Source: Podocnemis expansa
Taxonomy: Eukaryota; Chordata; Testudines; Podocnemididae
Assembly: GCA_007922195.1 (NCBI GenBank)
Contig: ML681996.1
Coordinates: 19,914,073 to 19,978,072, forward strand
DNA length: 64,000 nucleotides
Reading direction: 5' to 3'
The position numbers were made by a program, and so were the translations under genes. How positions within the stretch are numbered: position 1 is the first letter of the stretch; each line of letters opens with the position of its first letter. Shown here one piece after another: positions 1-12,192 of the stretch. Under the pieces are notes generated by a model, which was given only the letters and a program-made list of their open reading frames with translations, was not told the origin of the DNA and ran no database searches.

Positions 1-1495
1 TCTATAGCAACTGCATCATTACTGGTAAACACTTTGTAATCTCTACAGCAATTTATCATTGTTAACTATAAAACTAGATTTTGATTGCAGCTCAAGAAGC
101 CCAGGTGCTATGTTGTGAACTGTTGTGGAAAGGTAGGGTTCTATTGTTCCAGCCAAGAACTCTGACTTCTGAAACCAAACAGTTCATAATTAGGTTGAGA
201 GTGACTTTAGTTTGAAAGCTTTCATTCACATCTCTAAAAAGATGACAATCAAGATGCAATAATTGCAGTGAAAAAAATGGGGTACTCTGATATGTTACAG
301 CTCCTTTGCATTGACAGCTCAAGCACTGCAAGCATACCAGTGAATTTGGCCCCTAAATTGATAACCTCTTCAATGGTAACAAACAGGGAAAAATGAGCAT
401 GGTTTAGGTATTAATCTACATCAGATACAATATATATTTTAGTGCAACTGTATATTCATATTGTGTTTTAACTTTGTGAATCATACGTACTCATATTCAT
501 CTCATTTAGACAAAGTCACAAAATATGTGTGCCAGAGTTTTGATTCCCCTGTATTCATTCCATCCATTTTCTTGAAGATGTCTCTAACTCTTTCTTCACT
601 TAACACTGTGAGGAATTTGATATATTCATCCTCTTGGAGTTTTAATAAAGAGACATGACTTCATTGCTGTCTTGGACCAGAGTACATATTTATTTTTCTT
701 TGATCTACCTGAAATATGGCATTTTTACCTCTTACCTCCTTTCTTTTATTCCACTGAAGCTATCACTGATCTCATGTCCTACATGAACAAAAATACTCCT
801 TTCAACCTCTCTACCATTTTTATCACCAGTCAGCAATTATTCCATCTCTATATGCTCTTCTGCACCCTCATTTAGAATTTTTTTTATGCAAGTTATTAAA
901 AAAAATCCTTCTCCTTTCCTCTCTGAATATCTACTACTTCATCTCCTTTACCAAGAGTCTAACAAATTATTTTTTCACTCTTATGGCCATGTTTTCCCCC
1001 CATAGGTTTCTTAATTATAATTACTCAAGTTTTTCACACTCTTTTTTGTGGATATTTAGGGCTAAAGTTTCCATTCTTGATCTTGCATATGTTTCTAATT
1101 GTGTGTGTACGTATACTTTGTGAGTGAAAACTTCAGAGCAGTTGCTGACATGCTGCCCTTTAAGCAATTCAACACCTGTTCACATACAACTGCTAAACCA
1201 TATATGTCGGACCTATTGGAGTCATATGTTAGACCTCTTAAAACATGCATTACATATTAGCAATGAGTAGTCAGTATTTGCACCTGAAAATTGTTTCACA
1301 TTTTTGTACAATTTCAAAAGGAGGTCAGGTAGAAATATGTACCACTTCCTGCTACAGAGACAGATTGTCCTTGGTGCTTGCATTTCCATGGCAGCAGTTC
1401 ATTTATTTTATGTCAGTCTCCACCCCACCATGAAAAACACCCTGAATTCACTTTAATGTAAAGTAATAGTTAGAAGAGATAACTAGAATCTGAAT
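1..1495. other. unassigned AT-rich intergenic DNA
   Basis: I see no gene, RNA gene or recognisable repeat here. Open frames are all under 70 codons and lack any family resemblance. The composition is AT-rich with short T and A runs. Confidence 0.5.
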
Positions 1496-1540
1496 TGTTC
1501 CAAAATGGGTGGCCGTGTTAGTCTATAGGACTCCATGTTT
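1496..1540 (-). mobile_element. Penelope-like element terminal fragment
   Basis: This short stretch carries the terminal signature shared by the other Penelope-like termini in the window: TTCCA, then a G-rich step, then a block ending GTGTTAGTCTA, then GGACTCC. It is only about 45 bp and is isolated. The element would read on the minus strand, with its 3' terminus at the left edge. Confidence 0.45.
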
Positions 1541-3725
1541 GTTTTACATTCTGAATTAATGTCATCTATATTAGATTCACTCAGTGACAAGTGAAAACAT
1601 TTTATTTTTTTATTTATTTTGAAGATCACACTAATGTCAGAAAATCAATCATATCTACAAATTGGTAAATAATTTATACAAAATGATCTATTTGACTAAT
1701 TGCAGCTCTTTCTCTTGTAACAACTTCTCAGAAAACAGGCATGCATTCATCATTCTGAACAATTCAGCAATTGGGCCTCAGTCCTGCCACTGAATATATT
1801 CATTTAGACTAGCATGTCACCTAAGACTCTCAGGTATTTCCCATCCAGTACTAAGACTCCTTATATATTGAGGGCAGACAAGATCAAAAGCACAGAGGCA
1901 GATTCTTTGTCTACTATTTACTTTCAGTGGATCTCGCTATTTTGTCGATGTAATTGCAAGCCTTCATTTCTGAAAAGAACAATGGTTTATGAGCTATTCT
2001 GAGTATTTAGCATTCAAAATGCAAGCTTTGACTGAACACATGAGTCTCATGGTATGTGCCTGTTTCTGACTTGCTAAGTACCTTAGAATGAGGTTTATGG
2101 TGTGATTACTGAGATCACAAATTCAGAATTTGCTTTCCATGACTACCCTACAACATTAATTTAAAATTCACTGCTTCAGTGCATATTGATGCCCCAAAAT
2201 CATTTGCTAGCATGTTTGTGGGAAGTGAACACTAAAGTGGCACAAAGACTGTCAAAATGAATACATTTAAAACTGTGAATGAATATTTATATAATTTAGT
2301 ACATAATACTCAGACGCTACTCTTATCACTCTATTTGATTTTTTTTAAGTCATCTTTTAACTTGGTATCTAAGTCCTGACCATCAGCCTCCATCCAACCC
2401 ACCTGTTACCAAGGATATGCAAATATTAAGATTCTGAAAGGGTGTCAGTGTGTTAGAATGAATGGGATATAACTACTGAGCAGCTGCTTTCTTTTATACA
2501 CCATATTGCCTTTGCCATGGTGGCAATATCAAAACTGTTGTCCTCCTTAGTAAACTAAATGGATATGACTCAGAAGTTACCCGCATGCAGGAAGCTTTAA
2601 TCTGAAGCAGTGAGGTACTTCTTTTATAGACACATTTCTGACCATAAATACCTTTTAATTATAGAAAGAATGTCAGTCTTAGCCCCACATACTGCATGTT
2701 AAGATCTTCCTTGACATTCAATTGTAAGTAGTCTTAAGAAAATGAAATAGCATGCAGGCAAGTATTCTCTCTCCAATAGTCAGGATCAGGAGGGCTAGTG
2801 TTTCTTTTGGTTAGTTTGTCTTCCTGACGCCCCCAAAACTAACTGTTCAACATACATTGAATTTGACATTTCACTTCAGGATGGAACTCAAAATGTGGTT
2901 TCTGGATTGTATCTCCTGTTCAAAAATGTCTTGCAAATAAATAAAGCCCCATCAACAGTCAGCAAGAGAGGTTTTGAGCGTGACAGGATGTTTTACACAC
3001 AGAGGTGCCAAAGTGACAACAAAGTCCATTTTTAGAAAGCAGCATAGAAACCTCACTGCATCTGTGTCAAATTAAGGAGTCGGTTCTAAAATACTGATTA
3101 TGACAATATATTTTGCCTGTTGTCAGCTGAAGAAATCCATTTGACTCATCTGTCCATCTACTACTGCCTGCTGCTGGAGTGAACGTCATCCTGTCAATGG
3201 CCTCATCATCATTACATTCAGTTGGAAGGTTTGCAGTATCTTTCAGCTCTGTGAGAGAGCTATTATGGCATTTATGGATGACTTCAATGCTAAATAACCC
3301 TTTTGGTAGTGTCAGATGTCTTGCCAACCTGTCTCAGAACAAAAGTGAATCCTTGCTGTGTTCAAGCCATGAATCTTGTACACTGTGTACTGTACATTGC
3401 TTCAGGGAATTACTCTGTAGTGATTATCTGTATCCTGTTGCATGAGCCACTTATACTGCTTCGTAGCTGTGCCCTCTTGGATAGTTTTTTATCTATTTCC
3501 CAAGCTATATTTCATTATGAGAATATTTTTGCAAGCCATTCTCCACACATATAAAAGGCAAATAACATGAGAAGAGACATATGTTGGCATGCACAGCAGT
3601 GTTTGTTCCATACTATCTAACATAACTAATTAACAATGTGTCTTTTTCACTGAATTTTCACCCGGACCTGTTGTCTAATGGGATAGATTAAAGCAACTTT
3701 TAAAAAATCTAATTCAGAGGATTTA
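1541..3725. other. unassigned intergenic DNA
   Basis: No gene or known repeat is recognised. Two overlapping frames near 3.07-3.55 kb reach 83-88 codons, but they have no recognisable domain, overlap on opposite strands and lack any gene context, so I treat them as chance frames. Confidence 0.45.
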
Positions 3726-3823
3726 TCAGAAGAGTTCCAAAGGGGTAACCATGTTAGTCTAGTTCAGTAAAAATAAACAACTAGTCCTGTGGCACTTTTG
3801 AAGACTAACAAATTTATTTATCA

Positions 3824-3863
3824 CATGAGCTTTTGTGGGAGAAAATCCCACTTCATCAGATGC
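3824..3863 (-). ncRNA. hammerhead-ribozyme-like motif, probably inactive
   Basis: Read on the minus strand, this contains CTGATGA, then a hairpin with GTGGGA and TCCCAC arms, then AAAA where a hammerhead needs GAAA, then AGCTC. The change at the position equivalent to G12 should abolish cleavage. Hammerhead motifs are known from Penelope-like elements. The assignment here is by eye. Confidence 0.45.
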
Positions 3864-3900
3864 TTTGAAGACAGGGGAACTTGCAGAATATATCTTCAAA

Positions 3901-3940
3901 GCATCTGGCAAAGTGGTATTTTCTCCCATGAAAGCTCATG
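3901..3940 (+). ncRNA. decayed hammerhead-like motif
   Basis: This is the plus-strand partner of the motif at 3824-3863. It keeps the stem I block GCAT/CATG, the stem II arms and GAAAGCTC, but its core reads CTGGCAA instead of CTGATGA, so it is very unlikely to be active. Confidence 0.35.
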
Positions 3941-3948
3941 TGATAAAT

Positions 3949-3958
3949 NNNNNNNNNN
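3949..3958. other. assembly gap (10 N)
   Basis: Ten undetermined bases lie at the junction of the PLE right arm and the left end of a nested MITE. The gap falls inside a nested inverted repeat, a typical place for assembly failure. Its true length is unknown. Confidence 0.99.
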
Positions 3959-4355
3959 AATAAAGTCCTTATTTTGAAATAAGTTAATTCGAATAAAGAA
4001 AATGTTAATTTGAATTAAGGGAAAAGCTCAAAGTGAAATAGCATGTCCAAACACAGGACTTGCTATTTCGCTTTAGGAGAGGGGCATAGGCTAAAAGGAA
4101 AGCACCCTGGGAAGGAGAAGGATAAAAGTGTTATTTCAAAATAACACATCTGAACGGCGTTATTTTGAAATAACCATTTCAAAATAACAGTTGTTTTGAG
4201 TTAAAGAAAGTTTAAGCTATTTCAAAATGATAGCTCTTATTTCGAAATGACGGAGCCCATCATTTCAAAATAAGAATATGTCATGTGGACCTAATCTCTT
4301 TTATTTAGAAATAACCAGTGTTATTTCTAAATAAAAGAGATATGTGGACATACCC
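3959..4355. mobile_element. MITE with GGGTATGTC-type terminal inverted repeat, left end lost in gap
   Basis: The right terminus reads GTGGACATACCC, the inverted form of the terminal repeat seen in the other copies (about 32320, 34039, 42714 and 60788). The body is rich in internal inverted repeats based on TTATTTCGAAATAA-like and TTATTTTGAAATAA-like palindromes. The right flank begins TTA, consistent with a 3-bp target duplication. Three-bp TA-rich duplications suggest PIF/Harbinger, but no transposase is present, so the superfamily is inferred. Confidence 0.6.
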
Positions 4356-4404
4356 TTACTCTTTAAAAGTGCCATAGGACTCCTTTTCTATTTTGTCAGA
4401 AGAG

Positions 4405-7400
4405 GGCTCTCTAGAAGTTGTAGATGTTCCCAAGAAAATAAGTCTATGTTCTATTGGTCATTGAGTTTCTCGTGTAATTTACCCTCCTTGCTCTAGTCAT
4501 TGTTTTAGATGTTGACGCAGCAAGTGGTAGAAATATATTTTGAAAAGTGGTTTATATAATAGGTTTTATTTTAGCTCTTTTCCTGGGCAAAATGAATGGT
4601 CCAGCCTTAATATAATTACTTAAAATTCAATGCTTAATTAAATTTAGCTGGTCAGTCACAACTATAATGATTTCTATCTATACATCAAGGTTATTCACAT
4701 CATAAATAAAGATAATACAGAAATAAAACAGTGGTTAATAGGTGAAATACAGAAAAGATGGGAAAGGTTACTTGATAAACTGTAATATTCTAAGGTACAA
4801 ACTCATTATTTTCTGCTGCAATATGGTACAACCTTATTAATTCATACAAATGACTTGATGACCCATTGCAAATAATTGATGTTTCTTCATAGATGGTGAG
4901 GACCTAGTCTGACTCAAATTGAAATAAACAGTAAAACTCCCATTGACTTCTAGGGGAATTGGACTGAGCCCATAGGAAATGAACAATAAAAATAGCAAGG
5001 ATAGTTGATCACAACAGTTTCTGTTCTTTTACTTGATAAGTAGTTTTAACTATTTGGTGTAAAATTTATATTCTCTAGTATGGTTTGTAAAATGAAATGG
5101 TATGTATAATAGTAAACTTCCCCACACTATGGTCTTGAAAATCTTGGCTAAGAATTTTGGAGAAAAGGCCTTTTCTTTTATAGGTGGAAATGACAGCTTG
5201 TGCAAATTACTGAAATGTGAAAGAAAAAGGTTTTATTAAATCATTGAACCCAATAGATTGTGCTTCTGAATGTTGTTGAAAGAAAAATAATCTAATTATT
5301 CTTATTTTAAGTAGATACAATGCAGCATTTTTTATTTCTGGAAGAAAGATGCATATATATTTGTAAGCCACTTTTTTAGTTCATTGAAATAGTTATTTCA
5401 TTTTTGTATTAATTATTAAATAATAATAATTTTTCTAACCTTCTTTCCACCACAAAAGCACACTTCTTTCCAAATATTCAAAGATACTAAGATTTAGCAA
5501 TATTTTCACAGAATCAAGAGAGTTTGAGAAAACAGGTGTTGTTGAATTCAAGGTGTATGTTATATGCCTTCTTTTCAATGTACTTTGTCTTTTTAATGGA
5601 GAAAAGCTTTCTATCCCTATTTCTGTGCCAGTTGCCATTTTGCAATCAGAAGCAGCCTTCTATAGAAGACAACACACACAAACTGTGCTCTCTCATGCAG
5701 GCACTATTTGTTCATTCTTATTCTGTGGTGCCCTTGATATAAAATAAAGGTAGTTCAGTCTGAAATCATAGTCTTGTTCTAAAAGAATTATCAAAGCAGG
5801 TGTGTGGAAATTTGATAATAGCAAGTTATGGTTCCTTTCTCTCCTCTTTTTAGCAAAATCTGCTTAGAGTATTGGTGTAACAAGTTTTTCATTAACTCAT
5901 TAGCAAGCCATCATTTGTTTTTACTTTCCATTCTTCCTTTTACTATGCTTGGGACATCTAGAAATAGAACTTTCACATTCAGAGTGTTTATGTAGCCTGA
6001 AGAAAAATGAGTGAAGGAAGATAGACAGAAAATTGTGTGCAGACGAAATAAACCTAGCTAATGATGTGATACAAAGAACCAATAGTGTGTAAAGGCAAGA
6101 ACATCTAACCACTTGACTATTTAATGACATATAGAAGTTCTGTCCTTCAGTTCTGAAAGATAGAAAATTAGTTCATTCATACCATCTCACAAATGAACAG
6201 TTCTTTATACACATTCCAGGATGTGTATAAGAAGCTTTTCCAGATCAGTGCAATTAATTTTCAGGATTCTGGCAGCTGTCTCACAAACAAGAAGGGACAT
6301 CTAACCAAAATTTCTGACAGATGCCCCAGCTTCTGAACAACAGTACTGTCATAGCTTCTAAGAAGTCAAGAAGATGTTGGTGTTGAATTAAAAAAAAATC
6401 ACACCCATCAGTTTTTTTACACCAAAATTTTGTATCCCTGTGTACCAGAGTTTTAAAATAATCTAGATATTGCTGTTCTCCTTTTTGAAATACCTAACTG
6501 CTTTAGTTTCAAAGGATCAGCTATATTAGTTCTCTAACTGCTTTAGGATCCCTAATCTCTTTTTTAAACAGATTTAGAAGTCTATATCCTATTGATAACC
6601 AATAGTATTTAGGTTACTTACTGCAAAGGTGAGCATGCCTAAGTATCTTTAAACATTTAGTCTTTAAGCCTTGAAACACTGAATGGAATAATGCCTAAAC
6701 ACTTTTAAAATATGGGCCTACAAGGAAGGCCTTGTTAAAGCAGACTGAATATCAGGATAGATCCCCCAACCCATTTCTCACTTAATGAGTTATTATCTTG
6801 TTGACATTGTATCAAAGGCTGACATTATTACAACTATGCACAGTCTTGAACTGTGATATTAGATAGCAAAATCAAAGTGATGCTTACAACTCAGTGATGT
6901 ATAGGAGCACATCATTTTCAAAGCTCTGTCAACCTCTCCAGCTACACTATACCTGTGTGTTTTTCTTGAACACAGTTCCAACTATTATGTACCTACAAAA
7001 GTTCTGGTTCAGACCTATAGCCACTCCTCCCACATCACGCCAAAGTAATATCACTTCAAGTCAGATTTCAGTGACCTTCTATGCATTAAATACGAAGGAT
7101 CAAGTAATGTCCCATCATATTCAAAAATATCTACTATTCTTCGCAACCCAAATAACTCAGCTCAAGACTGAACAAACAATAGTTGCTGTTAACTTGCTTT
7201 ATGGACTTCCTTCTCAGGTATTTATACAATATTGTAAATCAACAACTGTTGATGCAGTCTATTAGGCATAAGTGTTTGTTGGGAATCTTTCATCTCTATC
7301 ATTTGCTAAGTTTACTTCAGTTATCTTGTCTTCTATTATTTTGTTAAATGGTATATTTTCATTTACTTTCACTCTTGAAATGTACTACTTTAAGAATTTA

Positions 7401-8121
7401 CCTTGTAAACTGAAGCTTTTCTTTCTTCTCCTCTTAGTCAGATATAGAACCCTAAAAATGTATGCAGAACAAAGACCAAGTTAGCAAATAACTAGGATGC
7501 ATTGTTGAACCTTGTGGTAACCTCTATTAACAACATTCATGTGAGCATTTCAGAATCAAAATACAATTTATTTGTAGATAGTGTCCTTTCTGAGAAATGC
7601 AAAAATGCTCTAAGACTGTGAAATAGCACTATACAATAACACTATACAAAGTGAGCTGGCTGCAGTAATTCCTAGGGAGATAGAAAGGAAAATGTACAAA
7701 CATGAAGCAGGTAACAGAAAGATATAATAAAAGGAATAGGGATGTAAGCAGATTATAGTGAGCAGAAATAGTAATCAAAATCATATTAAGGTCTTAGTCA
7801 GTCTTAGATTTTAGACTCAATACAAAGTTAGACTCATAGCAGAATGCCTCTGAAAAAAATGTTAAAGTCTGATACACATTTCATCATTCATGCTGGTTAT
7901 TTATTTTCTGAGCATCTCTCATCCTACAACGTGAAAACAGACTGCTCAGTTTCACTTTCTTTTATGGTAAGATGGCTGTTTTCTAATGTACAGTATCTCT
8001 TTCTGGTCGTTACACAGTGGAACAGTGTCATCATAGTTTGGGTTCATGCTACAAGGGAATGTTTAATTTGAATAAACATCTGGAAGAAACAAACTTCCCC
8101 CTTTTCCACTGAGAGGGAAAA
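4405..8121. other. unassigned intergenic DNA
   Basis: No gene is supported. The longest frame (6894-7265, plus, 123 codons) has no recognisable domain or gene context. A long stretch at 5280-5420 is very AT-rich. I recognise no repeat family here. Confidence 0.45.
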
Positions 8122-8480
8122 ATGGTGAGTTACTCACCAGTAACCATTCTTCTTCGAGATGGGCTGCTCGGATCCATTCAGTAATAGGTGTCTCCGTGCT
8201 GGAGCGCTGGAGTGGTCAGAAAACTTTTGTCCTAGCCTGTCAGGAGAGGGCAGGTGGCCACCGCCCCCACACCTCCCAGTGGCTATATATATGGCCACCT
8301 CCTGACCCCTCCCCAGTTCCTTGGAGTCACCAACTCCAGATGCGGGGACGGAGGGAAGGGACCTGAATGGATCCGAGCAGTCCATCTCGAAGAAGGACGG
8401 TTACTGGTGAACAGCCCACCATTCTTCTTCGAGCTCTGCTTGGATGCATTCAGTAATAGGTGACTACTAGCCAGGCTGAT
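8122..8480 (-). repeat. DIRS terminal inverted repeat and internal complementary region (copy A)
   Basis: 8122-8370 is the right-hand terminal repeat. 8380-8480 joins a copy of the outer right end (GGTTACTGGTGAACAGCCCACC) to a copy of the left end (TTCTTCTTCGAGCTCTGC), the layout of a DIRS internal complementary region. A TATATATGGCC palindrome lies near 8284, as in the other copies. Confidence 0.65.
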
Positions 8481-10679
8481 GGATGGTGGGTGTAGTTGGC
8501 TCTTCCGCCTTCAGCATGGCAAAACCCCAGATGGGAGGAAGCCCAGCGAACAAGATTCTAACAAGAACCAAGAGACCAGCTAGGCTCTTGACCTGGTAAT
8601 GCAGAACTGACAATGTGGGCCAACCCAAAGTAAGGGGTAGGTCCAGTTCCACCAGAGCAAGCGTGCATGGGCTTGGTGGACTGAGGTCATCTTAAATGGG
8701 GTTGAATAGCGCAACCAATAACATGGAGGGATATGTTTGGTTGCTCTACCCAAAGGGTATAGTTCAAGGTATGAAGGCCAGAAGATAAAAGCCTGGTCAT
8801 AGGACAGTCCAGCGTGAACTTGGAAGAAAACGCTGGGGCCAAAGGGTTACGAAGTTAACCATGATGATTGCGGCCTACTCAAGAACAATGGAACGGATGG
8901 ATATTATCCCTTGAACTGATCACATCAAGGCCCAAGCCAGAAGCCAAGGGGTGACAGGCCTAGCCCTGGTGGCTGCAGCCTATGCAGATAGCCATAGGAG
9001 GGGTGAACCTCATCCCTTGAACTGGCCACGGCCAGCTCTAAAGGTGTCCGATTGAAGGAGGTAGGAGTTAAAGCATGTAGCAGCACTAAAGAGTACGTAC
9101 CACCAAGTTCAATCGAGAAGGGTCTGGCAGAAGACTCTCCATACCAGTATAATGAAGGCCAAAAGCTGAAAGTGGTGCAATGAGTGGCACATGGCATGCT
9201 GGCCAAAGGCCCTCAAGTTATGAAAGCAAGCACTAACTTCCATCTATGTATAGTACCGGAACCTTGAGTGTCCACTGGAAGGGTACTTCAGATCGCTAAC
9301 ACCTACATGGCGACATGATGGCCTTAGACAGTGCTGTTGGCTTGGTACCAGTAAGTACCTCGGTAAGCGTGAGCATTCACGGGAAGAGCCTGCCTATTGG
9401 GCCTTATAATCCCTTCATGATCCCAGCATCAAGAAGATTGCCTGCAGAACAGGGAATGTATGAAGACGGGGAGAAGGGAAGGTGGGGAACAAATCCAAAG
9501 CCACCTCTTGGCCACTCAGTATAGGTGGCCATAGGGTTCATGGAGATCTAGTATCAGGAATAATATCTTGAGTGCCTAGGTCACTGCCAAGGAAGGATAC
9601 CATTGCAAATATACTGCACCTACATGCGCATCAGGGACAGGGACACACCGAGGTCGGACTATCCCAAGATATGGGTTACTGGAGGAAGAAGAGGTTTCCC
9701 CTCGGCCTCCTAGGAAGTGAAACTGTTCTCAGAGCATCAACCGTGCTACAACAAAGATACTCTGGGTTTAGAGGAAGACGCATTGCCTCCTTCCCCCCAG
9801 GTGCCCCAAATTGGTAGAACCCATGTCAGGTGTACTAGGTTGCTGCTTCAGGGGTGCAGGGGAGGAGATATGAAGAGGATTTCACCACCGCTTTCATGGT
9901 AGGGTGGACCTAAGGTGAGGACTCCTGGGACAGGGGTCCTGATACTAACTGAGAGTACTTGAGAAGAGGAAAAGCTGTTACACAGCCTCAGCTTTCATTG
10001 TGTAGAGAAAGCGGTAAGGTGGCAGGAGTTGGATCACTCTGCCTTGGACTTCCCTGGAGTATAGGGTCCCTTATGATAAAGTAAATCACATTCCCACCTG
10101 GCGGTTAGGATGGTGGAGGGTCTCTTCTACTGTTGAGGTGTCTGAGGACCCAGTAACATTGGCTTAACCAGCATGCTAACCAATATGTTAGAGAGGGGAA
10201 GGCATCCAAGGTGTTTCTCCCCAACCCAGGAACAAGAATGGGTCCTAACTGATGTAGGATAGTTGGGTAAGCATATCGGAATCTCTGCAGCCATGGCTTG
10301 GACTGCCACAAGATGTGCTTCTCAGTCCTGTCAAGGCCCGTCTTTCCACTTACGAGCTCTGGTCGACTGTCGAGGGGTACCTGAAGGGGGGGGGTGTACG
10401 CCTTCTGCAATAAGGGCCCGAAGGTGTAGATGTCTTGATGGTTTAGAGGGGCTTGGGTTACATGGCCCGCATCCCTCCAAGACCGTAGGGGAGGGCCAAG
10501 GTCTGGCTCACCCCTGTTCACAATGTCGAGACTGGGCTGGTCCCAATAAGTTCCCAATTCCCCCCAAGGGAAGGGGAAGGGGTATCAATTGCCCACTCCA
10601 ATGATGCACTGGAGCGAAGCACCCTGGAAACGGGGTGATGGCATTGGAGGGGGGAGGGTTTTAGACTCTATCCCCATGG

Positions 10680-11475
10680 TCATATATTTATGTGGGGGGA
10701 AGGCACCCCAATGGGAGGAGGCCAAAGTATCTGACCTCTCCCCTAGGATCCCATGTGGTGCCCACCACAGTTAGAGTTTTGGGAGGAAACAAGACGTCCC
10801 CTCCAAAGGGCAGGTCAAGGACCGCCTGCTGTGCAGTGGGGGGCACCTTAGCTTCCCTAAGCCAGGTCACTCGGTGGATAGTCATGGCCAAGGCCATAGT
10901 GCGGGCAGCTGTATCCACTGCGTCTCAGGCCAAGAGAAGGAGATCCTGGGAGGTTAATCTACCCTCCTCTAGAAATGCATTGTACTCCTCTCTGGCCTCT
11001 GGTGGGAGCAGGCATCAGAATTTTGCGACCAACTCCCACACGTCCAGCAAATTCCTGCTGGTTAGGCCTGATTATTCGCCACCCTGAGTTGGAAGGCTGA
11101 GGAGGAGTAGACCTTACAGCCCAGGAGATCTAATTCCCTGGCTTCCCTAGAAGCTAGGAGGGGGTCACTAGAAGGCTCACCCAGGCCTAGCGCCATTTGC
11201 ACCACATCCCTAGGAGGGACTGAGTGATTGTTGAGGAAAGGGAAGTCCGATTCAGGAACCCAATACTTAAGGATCACTGTATCAGAGACTGGGGCAGTAG
11301 AACTTGGACTCTGCCACCGGGAGGATGTTAGGTCCCAGACGCTTGGGTGGGGCGGGACTGTCAGTGGCTCTGCCAAGGCAAAGACTGGTCCAAACAGGGT
11401 GTCTGGAGGGGGACCAGAGGGCTGCACCTCCATCCCTAGATGGGCCGTAGCATGGAGCAACAAATCAAAATGCAC
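10680..11475 (-). pseudogene. DIRS Gag remnant (copy A)
   Basis: Two minus-strand segments match the Gag of the complete DIRS copy in this window. One contains ELDLLGCKVYSSSAFQLR, corresponding to KLNLLGRKVYSSSALQLR near 36.8 kb. The other contains VDTAARTMALA followed by VLDLPFGGDVLF, corresponding to VDTATRTMASA and IQDLPFEGPGLF near 37.0-37.15 kb. Stops and frame changes separate the segments, so no functional protein is encoded. Gag would form the ribonucleoprotein particle of the retroelement. The alignment was made by eye. Confidence 0.7.
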
Positions 11476-12192
11476 CGACAGGTTGCCAGTGTCGGAGCCC
11501 GGTGACGGAGATAGAGCGGTACTGGCTGTTCGGCGTGGGGCAGAAGGGGTCTCTCGAGGGGATCATTCTTGTGGGCAAAAACAGAAAGGTGATGGTGCCG
11601 AAATGCGGCGCCAAGGTCGCTTAGAGCTCCTCGATGGGCCCTCCTCCGGGCTTGAAGCAGGGGAAGGGCTTCGAGATTCCATGGATGGTACTGGCGACTG
11701 TAAAGTAATATGTTGCCTTGCGGATCAGGGGCATTGCTTGGCACTGGGCACTTGGGGCCTGTGCCCTGAATCTCCCCAGGGGTGCCCCAAATCTTTTCTG
11801 TGGACTCCCCAGTGCTGGCACAGGGAGATGAGGCCAGTCCCTGGCAGCACAGGCAGAGAGGGAGCTCACTGAGCCTCTGAGCTGCAGCTGCCCCTCCCCA
11901 ACCCATGTGCTGCAGCTGTGTCTATGACTCAACCAGGGGAGATGAGAGGAAAGGAGGGAGGGAGTGAGTTTCAAACAGAGGCAGCAGCTCCAGCATGGGC
12001 TTCTCTCCGCAGGACAGAGTAGGTAGGAGTTGGGGGGAGGGAGGGGGCTGGAGACCCTGGTCAGGCGGGGGGGAGAGGAAAGGCTGCCTGGAGCCAAGGG
12101 AGGCTTCCCTGCATGGGCTCCAGCCCCTCGGTGGAAGCAGGGAATTAGTCCCTGGCCTCTGGGCCCCAGGTTGGGTTGGGGGGGATTCTCCC

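Larger units (their letters stand above)
3735..4395. mobile_element. Penelope-like inverted dimer (non-autonomous), with nested MITE
   Basis: A minus-oriented PLE terminal unit (about 3735-3863) faces a plus-oriented unit (about 3897-3948, resuming at about 4356). The 9-bp direct repeat TCAGAAGAG lies outside the element on both sides (3726-3734 and 4396-4404) and looks like its target duplication. The left arm starts with the PLE terminus TTCCAAAGGGG. The right arm stops after the CTATTTTG part and lacks the last 30-odd bases of the terminus. Both arms carry the hammerhead-like block, each with core changes. The right arm is split by an assembly gap and by a MITE that ends at 4355. No coding capacity remains. 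Confidence 0.7.
8122..11700 (-). mobile_element. decayed DIRS element A, 3' half (terminal repeat to gag)
   Basis: The left boundary starts ATGGTGAGTTACTCACCAG, matching the outer end of the DIRS copies at 40806 (reverse complement) and 47886. It is followed by the terminal repeat, the internal complementary region (about 8380-8480), roughly 2 kb without recognisable coding sequence, and gag remnants on the minus strand. I recognise no reverse transcriptase or recombinase, as in the copy at 47886-52992, so both appear to be gag-only, non-autonomous derivatives. The 5' part of gag seems to continue at 17305-18057. The right boundary given here is approximate. Confidence 0.65.

Noticed and set aside
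3067..3554. Overlapping frames of 83-88 codons on both strands
   Set aside because: They have mutually overlapping chance openness with no domain and no context.
6894..7265. 123-codon plus-strand frame
   Set aside because: It has no recognisable motif, lies in AT-rich intergenic DNA, and its length is not surprising for a 64-kb window.
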